DNA from: Siphonodentalium dalli
Taxonomy: Eukaryota; Mollusca; Scaphopoda; Gadilida; Siphonodentaliidae
Length of the DNA stretch: 64,000 nt
Direction of reading: 5' to 3'
NCBI GenBank assembly: GCA_032622095.1
Contig: CP136067.1
Span: 94,664,707-94,728,706, forward strand
The first letter of the stretch is position 1, and the number at the start of each line of letters is the position of its first letter. The notes beneath the pieces are model-generated. The model was not told where the DNA came from and did no database searches. It was given only the letters and a program-made list of their open reading frames with translations. This document shows positions 60,915 through 64,000 of the stretch, piece after piece. The translations under genes were made by a program, and so were the position numbers.

Positions 60915-60922
60915 GTATGTAT

Positions 60923-62281
60923 TAGTGCTGAAACGGATATCCGGATATCCGGTTAACAACCGGCTACCGTCGGCAACCGGTTGAACTACGATCAACCGGT
61001 TAACCGCTATGTATTACACACATGCAATGCCACTGATAAAAACTAACGTATTCAGGTCCTTAATCGGCATAGACTGATAACAGTAGCTTTTAAACATGGG
61101 TACTTTATCAATTTTGCTACAAGCGTTATCACTCAGGGGGTATACATTCGAAATTACGCATATTAAAAGTAAAAATCTGGTGCCAGATCAAGTCTTCCAT
61201 GAATGGCATATTACATAGTCTGGCATTAGCCGGTAAACATCAAAGATGCATGACGTCATCTTTGACTTTGATGTTCCGATGTCTGGTAAAACATATGCAC
61301 TGACGCCACTGGGTCATCGGCAAAGATCAATACAATCGTTTTCACTGCAGTATTAGTATACGGCGTGGTCATTTGACATCTACTCTCCGACTGACTACTT
61401 GTAGATAGTATCATGGATACCAAAGATATTAGTAAATCAGATGTCTGGGCACATTTCAAAGAGAAATTGGCAGAATGCAAACTCTGAGAACCAACCCTAT
61501 TTACATACGCTCGGTCTATATACTTCTAACATTACTGAGTTTGAGTAATCTCAGTTGATGAAATTCAAATGAACTCGAATCAAAATGGTGTTCCCCTGCA
61601 GTCGGACTTATTTGCATCCTAATGACTAATTCTCAGCATTTGATTGTCTTCTAACAGAAAACAGTGTTTTTAGCAGGTTTTCAGCTGTTTTTTTAAATTT
61701 TCATTTGTTAACTACATAAAGTTCACAAACTTCATAATTGTGTTTATCGGTCGTCAGTCATCGTATCTATCTCAAATCGCCAAAGAACACCCAGCGGTTA
61801 GAATACCTGAGTCACATGACTTAATAATCGGCCAGTCCCGCAATCGCTATAATGGCAATACAAAACTGTCGATATTTGCATGTATGAACATGTATATAGG
61901 TCACACAATATTCTTCCCAAAATGAGAACGATAACAAGTCAGGTAGCAGTCGCAACTGCAGTACTAATAGGTCAAGCATGACATGTCTATTTATAAACAC
62001 TGCGAGTTTTAGTTCACTGTCATCTGCCAAGTTGTCAACACGTGGCTTTGTTACGTTCGTGTTTGGTGATTTACATTCGTTTAATACAAGCTCTGTCTGT
62101 GTAAACATTACGCGAGTTTGCCATACAGTTAATAAATCAAATTATGCTGATATATGGGTACAAATTATAGTATAAATAATCAGTATAAAGTCATAGGTTG
62201 AAAATAGCGGATAACCGGTTATGATCCGGTTACACGTCGCGGTTAACCGGCTACAAAAATAGGTCAACCGTTTCATCACTA
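60923..62281. mobile_element. Non-autonomous hAT-type DNA transposon inserted at the exon 23 donor
   Basis: Terminal repeats are TAGTGCTGAAACGG at 60923-60936 and the complement of TAGTGATGAAACGG at 62268-62281. Direct repeats GTATGTAT (8 bp) are at 60915-60922 and 62282-62289. TIR sequence, length and 8-bp TSD fit the hAT superfamily. Subterminal CCGGTTAACC-type motifs recur at both ends. A short frame at 61413-61487 (SDVWAHFKEKLAECK) looks like the start of a BED zinc finger and is cut by a stop after 24 codons. No transposase remains. Confidence 0.93.
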
Positions 62282-62297
62282 GTATGTATCACATTGG

Positions 62298-62345
62298 TGC
62301 CAGAAACAGTCAAGTATGAATCTCATTGGTGCCAGAAACAATCAT
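62298..62345 (+). repeat. 32-bp tandem copies of the exon 23 donor region
   Basis: TGCCAGAAACAGTCAAGTAT at 62298 and TGCCAGAAACAATCATAGTG at 62330 repeat the end of exon 23, TGCCAGAAACAGACAGGTAT (from 60899). Before the hAT insertion these three would have lain head to tail. Confidence 0.9.
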
Positions 62346-62438
62346 AGTGTTATTGATACAAATGGAGCATAGATGCCCTTATGAGAAAATGATGTGGCAA
62401 CGAACCCCTTATTATCAAAGGCTGATGTCTAAATCATG

Positions 62439-62605
62439 TACAGTAATGCCCTAAATTATCAACTCCTTAACCACAGCAGAATTATGGGTAATTTTTCAGG
62501 ATTTAGTCGGAAAAATGGCAACAAGCCATATTTCTGACTAAATCCTGAGAAGTTTCCCATAATTCTGCTGTGGTTAAGGAGTCAATTATTTAGGGCATTA
62601 CTGTA
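62439..62605. repeat. Family C palindromic MITE, shortened
   Basis: Starts TACAGTAATGCCCTAAATTA and ends TATTTAGGGCATTACTGTA. The centre is partly lost. Confidence 0.92.
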
Positions 62606-62749
62606 TTACAGATTTATGGAGGCACAGACTCAGTGTGTTCATTGATTAAAATGTTTTTGTTGAACAAATTCTCATTTCTTATCGAAATGCCATGTATTGA
62701 TCTGAATGCCACATTGAGCTGTCCCTGAACTAAGATCAAGCTTGAAAAT

Positions 62750-63010
62750 CACTCCCTATTTTCGGCCATGTTGGGGTTTGAACCCACGCCAACCTCATCT
62801 AGCCCAGAGTGTGGTGATCTAAGTCTAATCGCATCCAAAACAATCTGCAAGTTTATTCAAGCATTCATCGTCATTACCATGCGTTAGGCCTAAAGAGGCA
62901 TATATGTTCATAGTCCAAGTCTTCTTGTACTAAAACCAGCTAAGATATTGGGATGGCGATGCTGGCGTTTAGTCCAAGACCGCCCTATATGCTCGCTTAT
63001 GACACGGCTT
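62750..63010 (-). mobile_element. Possible tRNA-derived SINE
   Basis: On the minus strand GGTTCAAACCC (complement at about 62774-62784) fits a pol III B box. An A box is not clear. The rest up to 63010 is unassigned. Weak call. Confidence 0.35.
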
Positions 63011-64000
63011 AAGCGTTAGTGACCCGCTCAAATAAAACCACAATTATATGAAATAAAATATCACAATTGCGACAATAAACGGATATTTTCCGCAGAAGAC
63101 ATGCTATTTTATCTGAAACCCACATCAGTTGTGAATTTAAAACGGTAATTTAATGCGAAAAGAGACATTTACCTCAATGTTTACAATTTTTTAAAAGTAT
63201 GCGAACTCGGTTGACCTCGCGAACTGTGTTCGGCATTTTCCGTTGAAAATATTCCGTAGATTTTGGACAACAACGCAAATTACGAAGAATTCTCCATTGT
63301 AATCGTAATTATGTGTGTCAATAAATAAAATAATAAATAGATTAATTAAACATTGAAGATATAAATGTAATACATTAAATAAATTACGGGGAATTACAAC
63401 CCTCTCAAAGTTTAAAACAGTGTAAACACAACGAGTATTAGAATAAATAATATGGTGCTACATTTCCCACATTTGGTGGACTTCGGCGAAATTAAGATAT
63501 ATACTAAGCGAACAGAGCAATATACTGCTCTTGTTAAGCACACAAAAAATCAAACAAAATTTGTATAAATTTTTAACCTTAAGTTTGAAAAGTCCCACTA
63601 AAACGGAAGAACTATATTTCGAAACTGTGTGATTCGGTTCTCCGATTATTTTATCAACACAAAAGTCAAAATGCACATGGATGAAAATCACACGCATCCA
63701 TGGCAAGTCAGACACAAGAGTTCTAATTTGCTCCAATTTTGACAAGTTGCTTGCGAAAATTGTCAACAAAACTACCGTTCTGATCCTCCATTATGTCATT
63801 AAGTTTTTAGTGCGGGAATTGTTCTGAAAGCACATAGAAAACTGGACTTTCGGGCGATCGGTTTTCGTCATTTTTGTTCGGAAAACCCGCGCTATATATA
63901 GAAACGGAAAGTAGAATTCTCAGAACAAACAGCGGATTATGCCGAACTTATTCGGACCACTTCGGCTTTCGGTTAAAACGTAAACAAACAGAGAAACAAA
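63010..64000. other. Intron 23 or beyond, unassigned
   Basis: No exon of the methyltransferase seen. The last 250 bases have more CpG than the rest. A TATATATAG motif near 63893 and a 22-codon minus-strand frame starting at 63791 are noted but not called as a gene. Confidence 0.4.

Overview
This is eukaryotic genomic DNA. It carries one recognisable gene on the + strand: an internal part of a KMT2C/KMT2D-type (MLL3/MLL4, Drosophila trr class) histone H3 lysine-4 methyltransferase. I find 23 exons (714 to 60914). They join in a single open frame of 1,892 complete codons, and every exon-exon phase matches. Identification rests on the HMG-box block in exons 4-6, DPYxxxPGTPRP-type repeats in exons 10 and 12, a [12 protein letters not shown] segment in exon 18, a [18 protein letters not shown] junction across exons 20-21, and a KYEEWL / [11 protein letters not shown] coiled coil in exon 23. 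The 5' part (start codon, PHD fingers) and the 3' part (FYRN/FYRC, SET) lie outside the window. The AT-rich introns full of palindromic MITEs, the tRNA-derived SINE with a (CAAT)n tail and the single C/D-type gene suggest a lophotrochozoan invertebrate, perhaps a mollusc. That assignment is inference.

Layout: 1-713 is intron ending in a 42-bp array of eight 3' splice sites. 714-5439 holds exons 1-6 (acidic segment, GMP-rich linker, HMG box). 5440-12596 is mostly repeats with microexon 7. 12597-18579 holds exons 8-13, encoding a Pro/Gly/Ser-rich low-complexity region. 18580-35865 is two long introns flanking a possible cassette exon 14. 35866-46004 holds exons 15-20. 46005-58563 is a 12.6-kb repeat-filled intron. 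58564-60914 holds exons 21-23. From 60915 to the end is intron carrying a hAT-type insertion and other repeats.

The introns contain several DNA-transposon families whose target-site duplications can be read directly: an 8-bp-TSD double-hairpin family, TTAA-TSD palindromic families, a TA-TSD long palindrome and one hAT-type element. The most unusual feature is that tandem duplications and insertions repeatedly sit on splice junctions of this gene: acceptor arrays at exons 1 and 17, donor triplications at exons 11 and 23, MITE ends 6-17 bp from splice sites at exons 8 and 11, and a hAT insertion whose 8-bp TSD is the exon-23 5' splice site itself. No other protein-coding gene, rRNA, tRNA gene or CRISPR array was recognised.
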